Notes: a model not told the origin generated them from the letters alone. DNA of 32,245 nt from Hyphomicrobium sp. (GCA_013141015.1 JABFRT010000050.1:1-32245), one strand, 5' to 3'. Shown: positions 7,657 to 17,144, numbered from the stretch's first letter. Made by a program: numbers and translations.

Positions 7657-7682
7657 CGCGCTTTGCACTTGTGCGAAGCGCG
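7657..7682. repeat. Strong hairpin between the RTX gene and rplS
   Basis: CGCGCTTTGCAC-TT-GTGCGAAGCGCG forms a 12-base stem (one G-U pair on the plus strand) with a two-base loop. It lies about 55 bases past the RTX stop and could end that transcript, though no T-run follows. The rest of the 305-base gap 7431-7735 holds the candidate rplS promoter and no convincing gene. Confidence 0.6.
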
Positions 7683-7735
7683 ACCACTTGGAAGTCCCCT
7701 TGCGGGATTTTGCGCCGACTTTCCACATCTGCTGC

Positions 7736-10189
7736 TTAGAACATCAACACGTCAGCCGATGATATGACCGGCTTGGTGTCGAGGATGGCGAAAAGGATTT
7801 TAGCGGCAGAGCCTGAGCCATCGGCGTCGAACCACAGCGAGCCGGTCGCTTGCTCGTAGATCACGCGGTCGCTGACATCGAGGGCGGCGGTGCCAGCCAC
7901 GAATTCGTAACCTTGCAGCGCCGTCAGGCTGGTGACGGCTGTGGCGTCAATCTTGATGTAGTCGGAGGATGTGAAGTCATAAATCCGGTCAATGCCGGAG
8001 GCAGCGCCCAGCGATTGGCGGAACTGGAACCGGTCAACGCCCGTCCCGCCGAACAGCGCGTCGTTGCCCGCTTGGCTTTCTATCGTGTCATTGCCGCCAA
8101 AGCCATAGAGGCTATCGTTGCCGCCACCGCCGAGGATCGTGTTGACGCCGTTGTTGCCGCGAATGACTTGCCTGAACTCGTTGCCGGTCAGGTTGACCGG
8201 ATTGGTGCCAGCTAGGGGACTGGCCGTGAAACCTTCGATCTCTTGGCCTGCGGCCAGCGTGTAACTGACCGTCGTATAGACGAAGTCGTTGATACCTCCG
8301 CCAACAGCCTCGACAACAACGTCTCCTGCAGACTCGACGACGTAAACGTCGCTATCATCACCGCCGATCATCGTATCATTGCCAAGGCCACCGGTCAGGG
8401 TATCGGCACCAGCGCCACCATTGAGAATGTCTGAACCGGTGCGCCCGTCCAACGTATCCGCTCCGCCGCCGCCGGCCAGATAGTTGTTGTCAGCGCTGCC
8501 TCGAATTGTGTCATCGAACCCGCTACCGGCGATGCTTTCAATCGAGAACAAGACGTCGCCGTGTGCAGTACCACCGCGTTGGTCTGGATAGAGTTGAAGG
8601 TCGATATCGAGCGCACTGGTCGTATCGACATACGACGCTGTATCGTTGCCAGCACCGCCGTCTATCAAGTCTCTTCCGGCACCGCCAATAATGACATCAT
8701 CTCCGTTTCCGCCATTAATCGTGTCATTGCCTCCGCTGGCGTTAATAACGTCGGCTCCAGTAGTTCCCGTTAATACGTCACGCAACAATCCACCTTGAAT
8801 GGTTGTTGGTCCCGTTGATGGAGGTGGGGGCGGCGGTGCATTTTGCTGGGGAGGAGGTGCCGCGGCTTGATTAAACCCAAGAGCCCCCCACTGAAAGCCC
8901 TTGATCGCAAAATATGCCAAGAAACCGATGTCATGATTTTTGTAGTCAATATCGCTTGTGTAAAGATAGAAGCCCGTTTCTTGATCATAAACGAGGCCAT
9001 TCAAAGCGCCGTCCGCCAGCCAATATCCGGCCGAAACTTGACGATAGGTGGTTGGTGCAATTTTGGCTGGAGCAGAAAATCGATACGCATTCATATCTGA
9101 TGGCCCACCATCAGAATAAGCAACGCCATCTTGCTCGCTATATGCCCAAATAACCCCCTGACCATCAGAGTCAGATATGATGTCAATTTGGTCGTACACA
9201 GCTTGATTGATTGAATAAGTCAAGTCGGCGCGACCAGTTTCGCCTAACTGCGTCTGAAATGCGCCGCCACCTGCTTTTAAGGCACCGGTAAAGTAAGTGT
9301 CGAAGCCTGCGCCACCTTCCAAGCGATCTGAGGCACCATCAATCCACTTTTTGCCGTCTGCTATGTTGCCGACATAACCGGCTCCGATTTCTGCACCGTC
9401 ATTAAGGGGGCTACCGCTCCAGTCTCCACCGAATAGGAAGTCGTCACCTGGTTGATTCTGGATCGAGGCCGCGTCAAAGTCGCCGTAAATAAAGTCTGCA
9501 CCTTGACCGCCAATGAGCCTGTCGGAGTTGCGCGCTCCGATGATCAACTGCGCGGTGTTCCCGAATTTCGAAAAATCTATTCGGCTTGCCCAGTCGGCAT
9601 TATCGATGATGACGCTATCAACAGTTACAACCGTTCCATCATACTTTGCGGTCCACGAATCGCCCCCAATATACAGTTGATTTTTTATGCCGTTTGCAAA
9701 ATATGAGGGACGCTCCAACGAGTGACCGCCGACGGGGGTCTCAAATTGGTTAGCAAAGGCATTTTCCAAAGGTACCGTTGGACCGGTGAGGTCAACATTC
9801 GCACTATTGAGTTCGGTCCAGACATCCGGCTGGCTGTTTGACCACACTCCTTCGTCTATGCCGAGCATTGCGTGTACCAATTCATGGTACATCAACCTTG
9901 GAGGCGATTGACTGACAAAATAACCATCCTTTGTGATGAACCCCGGGCCGCCGTTTGTTGTCAGCCAGGACGGGTCCATTGTTATGGTGTGCGTCGTTGG
10001 ATTGGTTCTTAGTGTAAAACCCGGTTGATATTGAATCGTTACCTGGAGGCTAACGGAGTCGATTAGGCTTTGACCTAATGGTGCAGAGTAAACTTGGGCG
10101 ATCCACTCGCGCACCTCGGCTATGTTCGAGCCAAATCCTACAAAATTGAATTTTTGTTGCACAAAGAGTGATAGATTCGCCCAAGCCAT
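7736..10189 (-). CDS. Secreted RTX protein with N-terminal HELVH zinc-peptidase motif
   Basis: This 817-residue protein has no N-terminal signal peptide, as expected for type I secretion. Residues about 1-180 hold a putative zinc metallopeptidase domain centred on [10 protein letters not shown] (His102, Glu103, His106), closest in pattern to the M91/NleD-like effectors. A middle region (about 210-440) has scattered calcium-binding nonapeptides ([23 protein letters not shown]). A Pro-rich linker (about 442-462) leads to a block of GGxGxD repeats ([30 protein letters not shown] and others). The last 100 residues match the usual RTX tail ([19 protein letters not shown]). The true start is the ATG at 10189, eight bases after AAGGAG, not the GTG at 10198. 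It follows the exported paralog by 41 bases. No T1SS ABC/MFP genes are in the window. Confidence 0.85.
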   Translation of the reverse strand: MAWANLSLFVQQKFNFVGFGSNIAEVREWIAQVYSAPLGQSLIDSVSLQVTIQYQPGFTLRTNPTTHTITMDPSWLTTNGGPGFITKDGYFVSQSPPRLMYHELVHAMLGIDEGVWSNSQPDVWTELNSANVDLTGPTVPLENAFANQFETPVGGHSLERPSYFANGIKNQLYIGGDSWTAKYDGTVVTVDSVIIDNADWASRIDFSKFGNTAQLIIGARNSDRLIGGQGADFIYGDFDAASIQNQPGDDFLFGGDWSGSPLNDGAEIGAGYVGNIADGKKWIDGASDRLEGGAGFDTYFTGALKAGGGAFQTQLGETGRADLTYSINQAVYDQIDIISDSDGQGVIWAYSEQDGVAYSDGGPSDMNAYRFSAPAKIAPTTYRQVSAGYWLADGALNGLVYDQETGFYLYTSDIDYKNHDIGFLAYFAIKGFQWGALGFNQAAAPPPQQNAPPPPPPSTGPTTIQGGLLRDVLTGTTGADVINASGGNDTINGGNGDDVIIGGAGRDLIDGGAGNDTASYVDTTSALDIDLQLYPDQRGGTAHGDVLFSIESIAGSGFDDTIRGSADNNYLAGGGGADTLDGRTGSDILNGGAGADTLTGGLGNDTMIGGDDSDVYVVESAGDVVVEAVGGGINDFVYTTVSYTLAAGQEIEGFTASPLAGTNPVNLTGNEFRQVIRGNNGVNTILGGGGNDSLYGFGGNDTIESQAGNDALFGGTGVDRFQFRQSLGAASGIDRIYDFTSSDYIKIDATAVTSLTALQGYEFVAGTAALDVSDRVIYEQATGSLWFDADGSGSAAKILFAILDTKPVISSADVLMF

Positions 10190-10230
10190 TTCAGACACTC
10201 CTTGATATCAGTGTGACGCTGCCGTGCTCA

Positions 10231-11634
10231 CTATTTTGCGATGCGAATCGACGATGCCTTATAAGTGTCGCGGCTCAGGCAGATATCGCCAACCCGAAGA
10301 TCAAGGGCTACGTCTTTGATCGCTGCAACAATTTCTTCGTACCGACCCTTCAGTATCATCGCGGCAAAATTTTTGATTTTTCCGGTAGGCCGAACTGGGT
10401 AGGTTGCTTTCAATACAATTGGTGACAGCGCATCATCGAGCCTTGCAGTGAATGATCCGGTATAGCCGAGCAGTGACGCTTCAGCGATAAAGTGTTCCGG
10501 GTCACGGCGGTATTCGGTGGCATAGTCAGTCCTTGGATCGAGTATGAGCCCGTTGAAACGGAAAGCACTTCCGAAGACCGATAGAGCCCTTGCCAATCTA
10601 CCGCCGATCGCTCGAGAATGTTCCGGCGCTGCGCAATCCGCCGCGCTGCCCGACTCACCGCCCGGCGTCCCAGGAAGCATCGTCTCGTCCTCTTCGTAGG
10701 GGAGGGCCGAGGCGGACAGTAGACTTTGACCTGGGCGTGTCGATTGCCACGTTTGTCGAGGAGACTGGAGCGATTTGCTAAGCGGAGCCAGCGCGGTGAG
10801 GTGCGGTGGACGAAACTTAGCTACGATTTCGTAGTGCGTGCTGCCGAGGCCGAGATTTTGGGCTAATTCAGGCATGTCTAGTGCGGCACGAGCAACACTC
10901 TCCTGCCAAAAAGTTCGGACCGGATACTGTATCCAAATTTCGCCACCCTCGATTCGTCGGCCTAGTGGCTCATCCTTGGTCGCTGAACGATGATAGATCG
11001 TAACCATCGTCCACGGCATCAGAATGGTGGTTTCTTCAAGTGCTGGATTACTTTTTTGTTGTGGTGACCGTTCGGAATACCGCGACATTCGATCACGACT
11101 AAAATTCACTGAGGCCTGCATTCGATCAGCCAAATTCAAGTGAATGAGAATATCGGCACGACCGGGGTCGGTTGATGCTTCAAATCCAGTTGAGGCCGAA
11201 AATGTTGAGATGGCTTGCTCGACCGCTGTGTAGATTTCTGAATTAGTTTTGCTGAGGCTTGCTTTACTGTTGTCTGTCTGTGAAATAGGCGGAATGTGCC
11301 TTTCCACTGCAGCGACTTTGTCGCTGTCTGTATCAAATCGTATGACGACGTGGAAGCTCATCCGCTTGACGGAAACCTTTTCGATTTCAGCTTGTGCAAG
11401 GCGATCATTGGAGAAGGAAAGCAACATAGTCGATATGCGCTGGATGAGGAGCGGCTCATCAATCAATGGCCGTATCCGACCGCTTGTTAGATCGTCTTTA
11501 AAGACTAGCGGTTCCTTAAGGAAATCTTGGACTTGGGTCGTCTGAGACGAAGGGTCCGCAGCGAATGCGAAACGGGCCGCCCCCGCGATAGCTGCGATTG
11601 CACACACTAAGAGCAGACTAACGCGCAAATACAT
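10231..11634 (-). CDS. Exported protein, paralog 1 (possibly DUF2927-like)
   Basis: The 467-residue product begins with a clear signal peptide (MYLRVSLLLVCAIAAIAGAA, cleavage near AFA-AD). I do not firmly recognise it. The pattern FHVVIRFD (93-101), then a helix with STGFEAS, RADILIHLNLAD (159-170), and GGEIWIQYP followed by PELAQNLGLG (255-264) resembles the order of elements in DUF2927, a family of exported proteins. That helix reads like the metzincin signature with the zinc histidines missing, so the fold may be an inactive peptidase. The C-terminal 130 residues (SRAIGGRLARALSVFGS, DYATEYRRDPEHFIAEASLLGYTGSF) form a second domain shared with the paralog upstream. The start at 11634 gives the signal peptide; the longer open frame to 11787 is rejected. 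The RTX gene follows by 41 bases. Confidence 0.7.
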   Translation of the reverse strand: MYLRVSLLLVCAIAAIAGAARFAFAADPSSQTTQVQDFLKEPLVFKDDLTSGRIRPLIDEPLLIQRISTMLLSFSNDRLAQAEIEKVSVKRMSFHVVIRFDTDSDKVAAVERHIPPISQTDNSKASLSKTNSEIYTAVEQAISTFSASTGFEASTDPGRADILIHLNLADRMQASVNFSRDRMSRYSERSPQQKSNPALEETTILMPWTMVTIYHRSATKDEPLGRRIEGGEIWIQYPVRTFWQESVARAALDMPELAQNLGLGSTHYEIVAKFRPPHLTALAPLSKSLQSPRQTWQSTRPGQSLLSASALPYEEDETMLPGTPGGESGSAADCAAPEHSRAIGGRLARALSVFGSAFRFNGLILDPRTDYATEYRRDPEHFIAEASLLGYTGSFTARLDDALSPIVLKATYPVRPTGKIKNFAAMILKGRYEEIVAAIKDVALDLRVGDICLSRDTYKASSIRIAK

Positions 11635-11726
11635 TTTCGACCCAAGTCCTCGCTCTGCCTGATATGGCGTAGACTGAAATGCAAACAGGGTTGAGTCAAC
11701 CGCATTTTTTAGTGCGCATTTTTCTC
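11521..11726. repeat. Direct repeat copy A: leader plus signal-peptide segment
   Basis: This 206-base segment matches 13126-13331 at a constant offset of 1605 with five substitutions and no gaps; the outer 152 bases (11575-11726) are identical. It spans the promoter region and signal-peptide codons of paralog 1. Confidence 0.95.
11689..11701. promoter_or_regulatory. Palindromic candidate operator, paralog 1
   Basis: GGTTGA-G-TCAACC is a perfect six-base inverted repeat about 55 bases upstream of the paralog 1 start, inside the duplicated leader. A TTGACT on the minus strand overlaps it and could be a -35 box, but no good -10 follows. Confidence 0.35.
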
Positions 11727-11767
11727 CCCTGCTTCTTGGTTTTTCTTTGACATTCCGACCGCAAACT

Positions 11768-13239
11768 TCACTGCGACCGTAGCCCAAATCTCATCCGTAG
11801 TTGAAGTGGTTGCAGACCACATTCGTCCGTCAGACTTATTGCAGTTTTTCGAATTGCTTCTTCGATTTCGCGGCTTTGATCTTTGAATATTTGAGAAAAA
11901 ATAGCAGCTTGTGCTGGATGCCGGCCTGGCCCGGCTATGGTAGGAAGTTCGCTCAGCATCCGGTTGCCGTGCGCGGACTTCGCAGCCTTAGCCGCGATTG
12001 GGGCGAGTAAATCGTCAAGCCTCAGGTCGAAGCTCGACCGATAGTCCTGCAAGGATAGGGCGGCGAGCAAGCCATCAGGCTCGCGCTGAAATTCCGCCGT
12101 GTAATCTCCGGCAGGATTTACCAGCAATGCATTTGATCTGAGACCACCCGCGACCAATATGATTGCACGGCCCACGCGCGCTGCCACAGTTGCCGAATGC
12201 TCAGCCAGTGCACAAACTGCGTCAGCAATTTTGTTTCCGCCACCTGCCGCGGGCACGCCGAAAACTCATATTCCTGTTTTGCGCTTGATGCGATCGTGAG
12301 AAGGTTCTCATTCGGTCGTGGGGCATCCCAGATCGGCCGTTGCGAGCCCAATGATTGAACCAATGGTGGCAACATCGTCTTGTGCGGCGTTCTAAAACCT
12401 TCAATGATATCGCGCCGGTTTGTTCCTAGCCCCAATTCTTGGGCGAGCGCCAAGTCATCGAATAAGTGCCGAGCAACGGTTTCCTGCCAATATGTCCTTG
12501 TCGGATATTGAACCCATATCTCTCCACCCTCGACCGTTCGCTCAACACCTTTAGCCGTGCCCTTCACGCGATAGTAGAGGCGCGCAATCGTCCAAGGCAG
12601 TGCGTAAGTGAGCTCCTGCAAGCCGCGCAAATCTTGTTCTGGCTTGCCTGCGTAAAGTCTCTTGGGCAACGTCGGCATTGCCTCAAAAGAGAAATCCTTC
12701 GAAGCTTGTTGGCTATCTGCCAAATTGACGTGGATAAGTAGATCTGCCCGAGCAGGATCTGGCTCGGGGTGCAGCCCAAGAATAGACGCTACTCCTGAGG
12801 TCGAGCCGTCAGTGGCTTTTTCGTATTTTTGAAAAATCTTGGTTAGTGCTGAGCCGTCATCAGGGAGACCGGATGCACCGGCCTGTCTTGGTATGTCTGA
12901 ATTGCTGAACAAATTTGGACTGTACGGGTTATCGAAGCGGATCACAACGTGATAGCTAAGCGGTTTTCTGGGCCGCATAGATTCAACCGTCGGCCCTATC
13001 CATTTCGTACCGACATCAACGGTTCGAATGATCTGTTCTAATCGATGCTGAAGATAGTCACCGCGCAAAACGGGAACGAGCTTCTTTTCAGCAAGCTCCT
13101 CTTTGTACTTGAGGGGCACCTCGCGGAAATCTTGGACTTGGGGCGTCTGAGACGAAGGCTCCGCAGCGAATGCGCAATTGGCCGCCCCCGCGATAGCTGC
13201 GATTGCACACACTAAGAGCAGACTAACGCGCAAATACAT
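11768..13239 (-). pseudogene. Exported protein, paralog 2, frameshifted
   Basis: This paralog of the gene at 10231 has the same signal peptide (first 20 residues identical) and the same domain order: YHVVIRFD, ARADLLIHVNLAD, GGEIWVQYPTRTYWQE, LAQELGLG, then the C-terminal domain with DYTAEFQREPDGLLAALSLQDY. The reading frame breaks near 12261: reading from 13239 the frame runs to KQEYEFSACP, but homology resumes one frame over at PAAGGGNKIADAVCALAEHS. On the coding strand the break sits in a TTTT run (12261-12264), and one extra T would restore a 490-residue protein. It may be a genuine inactivation, a sequencing error or, less likely, a programmed slip. It lies first in the paralog2-paralog1-RTX series, 133 bases ahead of paralog 1. 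Confidence 0.72.
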
Positions 13240-13331
13240 TTTCGACCCAAGTCCTCGCTCTGCCTGATATGGCGTAGACTGAAATGCAAACAGGGTTGAG
13301 TCAACCGCATTTTTTAGTGCGCATTTTTCTC
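13126..13331. repeat. Direct repeat copy B: leader plus signal-peptide segment
   Basis: Second copy of the 206-base segment, ahead of and within paralog 2. Beyond the repeat the two coding regions are clearly diverged, so the identity is local to the control region and export signal. Confidence 0.95.
13294..13306. promoter_or_regulatory. Palindromic candidate operator, paralog 2
   Basis: This is the same GGTTGA-G-TCAACC palindrome at the identical distance from the start codon of paralog 2, so both genes would answer to the same regulator if the site is real. Confidence 0.35.
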
Positions 13332-13407
13332 ACCAGCTATTATACTCGCTGCTTCGTTTTGATTGATCCGGGCTTATCGAGCGTCCCGCGCGCTGAATGC
13401 GCCAAAC

Positions 13408-13442
13408 AAAAAAGGTGCGGAGCACCACGCGGCCCCGCACCT
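13408..13442 (-). terminator. Intrinsic terminator of the FYDLN-acid gene
   Basis: Read on the minus strand, an eight-base stem AGGTGCGG / CCGCACCT with a 14-base loop is followed by a T-run, about 30 bases after the stop at 13474. Confidence 0.8.
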
Positions 13443-13473
13443 CAAAATGCAATTCCAATAAACTGAATGCCAA

Positions 13474-13845
13474 TTATTCCGGTTCGCCAATTGGCATGCC
13501 CGGCGCAATTGGCTCATCGCTGCCATCATCTTCGTCGATTTCGAGCAGCGTATCGACCTTGTCGACTTCGTCACCGTCGTCCACGGTGGCATCCAGCGCG
13601 TCGTCGCCGGCTGCTTCCTTGTCTTCTGGTTCCTCGACCGGATCGACCGGCTTGAACAATTTGTATTGCGGGCGCTTGCCGTATTCCTTGGGCTTGAACA
13701 CCACGTCTGCCACCGGCTTGTAGTCTTCACCGCATTCCGGGCACGCGATCGGCGACCGGTTCAAGTCATAGAACGGCAAACCGCACGGTTCGCTTTGGCA
13801 AATGCGTTTGAGGCCGCGTTTGGCGGCAAGTGCTGCTCTGGTCAT
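13474..13845 (-). CDS. FYDLN-acid domain protein (TIGR02300 type)
   Basis: The 123-residue protein has the hallmark order of this alphaproteobacterial family. A basic N-terminus (MTRAALAAKRGLKRICQS) is followed by the motif PFYDLNRSPIACPECGE. A strongly acidic C-terminal half (DDALDATVDDGDEVDKVDTLLEIDEDDGSDE) completes it. Two Cys pairs (CQSEPC and CPEC) could bind zinc. The function is unknown. The family is found mainly in alphaproteobacteria, which supports the taxonomic placement. It ends at a good terminator and appears to be transcribed alone. The start at 13845 matches the usual M(T/A)xAxxGxKR opening. Confidence 0.92.
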   Translation of the reverse strand: MTRAALAAKRGLKRICQSEPCGLPFYDLNRSPIACPECGEDYKPVADVVFKPKEYGKRPQYKLFKPVDPVEEPEDKEAAGDDALDATVDDGDEVDKVDTLLEIDEDDGSDEPIAPGMPIGEPE

Positions 13846-14159
13846 ATGTCCGGTGCCTTTTTTCGCACGCCTCTAAAGACGTGTACGCCGCGTATTTCAA
13901 ATGACGGTGTCATCTGCAAAATCAGCCGGGCGCATGGGGTTTCGCCATCCACCTAGGGCTAATTGGGGCCGAATAGATAGCGCAATCGCCGTGCCGCGCC
14001 TGAAAAGGGCGATTGTGGACCCTGTGACGCGCCCATTGGCCGGTGACGCCACAGCGGTGGCGCAACGAATGGCCGAGGTAACGGATCGCACATCCGCCGC
14101 GAACACAGCACATCGACAACCTGTGACCCTATGGGCCACGCGAGCCGGAGTAGGACCCT
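13846..14159. other. Intergenic gap without a supported gene
   Basis: This 314-base divergent spacer separates the FYDLN-acid gene and the thioredoxin gene. It shows only a short hairpin (CGCCAC-AGCG-GTGGCG near 14049) and a weak TTGAAA on the minus strand near 13898. The open frames in it have no protein-like features. Confidence 0.6.
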
Positions 14160-14555
14160 ATGACCGTCATGCCGCTGTTTAAATCCGCTGTTGCCGCTCT
14201 TGCGATGTTCGCCAGCACATCCGCATTTGCATTCGAGTCCACGCCATTTGACGCCGCCGCCTTCAAAGCAGCCCAGGACGCCGGCAAACCGGTTGTCGTC
14301 GATGTGTTCGCCACCTGGTGCGGCACCTGCAAGGCCCAGCACAAGGTGCTCGATACGCTCAAGGACAAGCCGGACTATGCCAAGCTGACGATATTCAGAG
14401 TCGAATTTGACAAACAGGCGGACGCTCTCAAAACATTCGCCGTCTCCAAGCAGAGCACGTTGATCGCCTTCAACGGCGCCAAGGAAACCGCGCGCTCAAC
14501 CGGCGCGACGGACGCTGCCGAAATTGAAAAGATCCTCAGCGCAGCGGCGAAGTAA
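14160..14555 (+). CDS. Periplasmic thioredoxin-fold protein
   Basis: The 131-residue product has a signal peptide (MPLFKSAVAALAMFASTSAFA) and a thioredoxin domain with the redox motif WCGTC (residues 53-57) in the context VVVDVFATWCGTCKAQ. The usual cis-proline loop is replaced by VSKQSTLIAF: Ser-Thr stands where Thr-Pro or Val-Pro is expected, which may alter the redox properties. It lies 28 bases ahead of a CcdA/DsbD-type membrane gene, so the pair likely forms a thiol-reducing relay: CcdA-like protein passes electrons from cytoplasmic thioredoxin to this periplasmic partner. AGGA and GGAG precede the ATG. Confidence 0.88.
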   Translation: MTVMPLFKSAVAALAMFASTSAFAFESTPFDAAAFKAAQDAGKPVVVDVFATWCGTCKAQHKVLDTLKDKPDYAKLTIFRVEFDKQADALKTFAVSKQSTLIAFNGAKETARSTGATDAAEIEKILSAAAK

Positions 14556-14583
14556 CCTCAAGCGGTCTGCAGGGAGCGCGGCG

Positions 14584-15306
14584 ATGGCCACGAGCAGTTT
14601 TATCTTCGCATTTCTCGCCGGCGTGCTGTCGCTGTTGTCGCCGTGCGTATTGCCGCTGTTGCCGATTGTGCTCGGCACAGCGGTCAGCGAACATCGCTTC
14701 GGCCCCGCTGCATTGGCGGCGGGGCTGGCACTGTCGTTCGTCGCAATTGGATTGTTTGTTGCAACAATCGGCTTTGGTATCGGCTTGGACGCTGGCCTGT
14801 TCCGCAAAGCTGCGGCCGGATTACTGGTTGCAGCCGGATTGGTGCTGATGGTGCCGCGCTTGCAAATGGCGGTGGCGGGTGCCGCAAGCCCAATCAGCGG
14901 CTGGGCCGACAATCGCTTCGGCGGATTTCAAACCTCAGGGCTTAGCGGACAATTCGCGCTCGGGCTGTTGTTGGGCGCGGTGTGGAGCCCATGTGTCGGT
15001 CCGACGCTTGGCGCTGCATCCGTGCTCGCATCACAAGGCAAAGATCTGGCGCAAGTTGCGCTCGTGATGGCATCGTTCGGCGTTGGAGCAGCGCTTCCCC
15101 TGCTGCTGCTTGGAACGCTGTCACGTCAGACTCTGATCAACATGCGCGGCAAGCTGATGGCGGCGGGAAGTGCAGGAAAATTGATCCTCGGCGCCATTCT
15201 GCTGGCCGTTGGTATCGCGATCCTCACCGGTCTCGACAAGCACATCGAAACGGCGCTTGTCGATCTCTCGCCAGACTGGTTGACGAATTTGACGACGCGG
15301 TTTTGA
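14584..15306 (+). CDS. CcdA/DsbD-family thiol transporter
   Basis: This 240-residue integral membrane protein has about six hydrophobic helices. The two conserved membrane cysteines that shuttle electrons are in SPCVLPLLP (Cys21) and WSPCVGPTLG (Cys137), the signature of the CcdA/DsbD transmembrane family. The ATG at 14584 follows GGGAG at eight bases; an upstream in-frame start overlapping the thioredoxin gene is less likely. With the thioredoxin just upstream it forms a two-gene unit for delivering reducing power to the periplasm, for cytochrome c maturation or another thiol pathway; which one cannot be told from the window. Confidence 0.9.
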   Translation: MATSSFIFAFLAGVLSLLSPCVLPLLPIVLGTAVSEHRFGPAALAAGLALSFVAIGLFVATIGFGIGLDAGLFRKAAAGLLVAAGLVLMVPRLQMAVAGAASPISGWADNRFGGFQTSGLSGQFALGLLLGAVWSPCVGPTLGAASVLASQGKDLAQVALVMASFGVGAALPLLLLGTLSRQTLINMRGKLMAAGSAGKLILGAILLAVGIAILTGLDKHIETALVDLSPDWLTNLTTRF

Positions 15307-15345
15307 AATCCTAGGTCATTTTCTTCACATACGGAATCGCGTGCA

Positions 15346-15495
15346 CTTCCTTCTCCCTTGGGGAGAAGGTGGTCCGAAGGACTGGATGAGGGGCTGGCCT
15401 CTGCGCCATTGTAGCGGGCTAAGCCCCCTCACCTGCCCGCCTTCAATTGGCGCTTCCGCGCCGGGCGGGTATCCTCTCCCAAAGGGAGAGGAAAA
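15346..15495. repeat. Intergenic palindromic repeat, family 1 copy A
   Basis: This element opens with CTCCCTTGGGGAGAAGGTGG, continues TCCGAAGGACTGGATGAGGGG, and ends ATCCTCTCCCAAAGGGAGAGG. It is a mosaic of nested hairpins. A second copy lies at 22163-22286. Similar elements are common in alphaproteobacterial genomes. The open frames across it are repeat-derived. Confidence 0.85.
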
Positions 15496-15527
15496 GTTTG
15501 CATGCCTCCGTATGATCAAAAAATGCA

Positions 15528-17144
15528 CTAGTCGTTGAGGCCCAATGCGCTACCGAGGATATCGCCGAGGGTCGCACTCTTTTGCGCCGAGCGCGGCAGG
15601 GCGCGATTAACAGCGGCCGGTGCCCGCGCCGCAACTGCTGACGTGTTGATCGGCTGCACGGGCGCTAAGTGATCGCGGCCTTTGTTGATCTTGTCCCACT
15701 GGCCGTCGAGCGCTTGGCTGACGCGCTTTTCGTGACCATAGATGTCTGCAAAAATTTTCATGCGGCCGTCGTCGCCAACCCAGGCCGTGAAATAGGTCAG
15801 GTGGATCGGGATGCGCTTCTCAATCGCCACTTCGTTGTTGAGCGGGCCTGAGCGGTTGAGTCCGGCGATTTTGTCTTTGTCCCATCCTTTGTCGTCCTGC
15901 AAAATGATCTCGGCCAGTTCCATCGGTTTCCATACGCGCAAGCAGCCGTGGCTCAACGTGCGCTGGCTTGAGCGGAACATCCACTTGTCGGGCGTGTCGT
16001 GCATGAAAATCGTATGCTGGCTCGGGAACGAGAATTTGACGTGGCCCAGCACGCTTCTCGGGCCCGGCGGCTGGATGACTTCATAGTTGCGGATGTCGGA
16101 TTTGACCCAATCGATCTTGCGCCAGTCAACCGGGCGGCCATCCTTGCCTTGCATTTCCAGGCCATACTGGCGCATGTAGCCGCCGCCGCGAATGAGGCTT
16201 GGCCAGAGTTCTTTCACCTTGATGCTTTCAGGCACCCGCCACGCCGGCCGCAGCACCACATATTTCAACGGACGCGAAAAAATCGAGCTTTGCTTGTCGA
16301 GCATGCCAGCGACGATTTTTTCAGAGCGGATGATCTGGCCGTCTTTGTAAACGTGCTGCATGAACTCCGGAATATTGTTGAGCACGTGCAGCGCGCCCAT
16401 ATCCTCGTTCATCCAGCGCCACATCTCCATGTTGGCGCGCAGCCGCTTGGCGGAAGCACTCATCGGCGCATCCTTCTTTGGCAGCGCGTTGACGTAAAGC
16501 TGGCGCAGCTTTTCAAACTGCGGATGCTTGGGGTGCAGACCGCGCAAAACGGCATCCGGTGCGTCTGAGGATGCGAGTTGATCGAGCACGGTTTTCGGCT
16601 CGATCCACTGCGGACGGCGGTCAAGATTGGTATTGAGTTGCGCCGCCGGATCGCTGATCCGTCCGCCGCGGGCGAAGCGGGCATATTTTAAAGCAGCGAT
16701 AGATAACTGCAATTCAGCGTCTGCCGTGGCGTCTGTCGTCAGCGTTGCGGCGTCGTCTTCGCTGCCCGAGGGCAGGCGGAAATCTTTGGCGTCGAGGCCA
16801 TAGGCATTGGCGTTTTTGATTTCGGAAATCAGCGCGCGGGCTTTGGGCGTAAAGCCGGTGCCGGTCATCCACAGGCCGACGCCTTCGCGGGCGGCGTAGA
16901 ATGCGGCGAGCGCCTCTTGGTCGGCGCGCTCTTTGTCAGCAAGGCCCGCCGGCAGGGAGGCGAGCTTGGAGCGCAACTCGATCAGCACGGCGCTTGGGGC
17001 GGGCGTGTCTTTGTTGATCGCGCCGGTGATCGCGCCTGTCGTGACCGGCGAGGTGACGGGTGTGGCTGCGTCGTCCGCGCTGGCGGCGGGTACGAGCAGC
17101 GTTGAAACAAAGAAAGCGGCAGCGGCAAAGCGCAGTCGGGTCAT
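15528..17144 (-). CDS. L,D-transpeptidase (YkuD domain, YcbB-like)
   Basis: This 538-residue exported enzyme is predicted to form 3-3 crosslinks in peptidoglycan. It has a signal peptide (residues 1-23, ending AASA). A helical scaffold domain (about 55-260) contains YGLDAKDF, DAELQLSIAALKYARFARGG and RANMEMWRWMNEDMG, typical of YcbB-type enzymes. The YkuD catalytic domain (about 270-430) contains SFPSQHTIFMHDTP (His382) and the nucleophile motif TLSHGCLRV (His399, Cys401). A Pro/Ala-rich tail follows. The size and order match the large YcbB class rather than the small Ldt enzymes. It is transcribed leftward, 205 bases after trmD. Confidence 0.92.
   Translation of the reverse strand: MTRLRFAAAAFFVSTLLVPAASADDAATPVTSPVTTGAITGAINKDTPAPSAVLIELRSKLASLPAGLADKERADQEALAAFYAAREGVGLWMTGTGFTPKARALISEIKNANAYGLDAKDFRLPSGSEDDAATLTTDATADAELQLSIAALKYARFARGGRISDPAAQLNTNLDRRPQWIEPKTVLDQLASSDAPDAVLRGLHPKHPQFEKLRQLYVNALPKKDAPMSASAKRLRANMEMWRWMNEDMGALHVLNNIPEFMQHVYKDGQIIRSEKIVAGMLDKQSSIFSRPLKYVVLRPAWRVPESIKVKELWPSLIRGGGYMRQYGLEMQGKDGRPVDWRKIDWVKSDIRNYEVIQPPGPRSVLGHVKFSFPSQHTIFMHDTPDKWMFRSSQRTLSHGCLRVWKPMELAEIILQDDKGWDKDKIAGLNRSGPLNNEVAIEKRIPIHLTYFTAWVGDDGRMKIFADIYGHEKRVSQALDGQWDKINKGRDHLAPVQPINTSAVAARAPAAVNRALPRSAQKSATLGDILGSALGLND

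Noticed and set aside
13846-14159. tRNA gene next to the FYDLN-acid gene
   Set aside because: A tRNA sits near this family in some relatives, but no T-arm GTTCGAATC-type sequence or cloverleaf is visible on either strand.
15325-15528. 67-codon open frame on the minus strand
   Set aside because: It lies entirely in palindromic repeat family 1 and its protein is repeat-encoded (Pro/Gly/Arg-rich) with no start signal.
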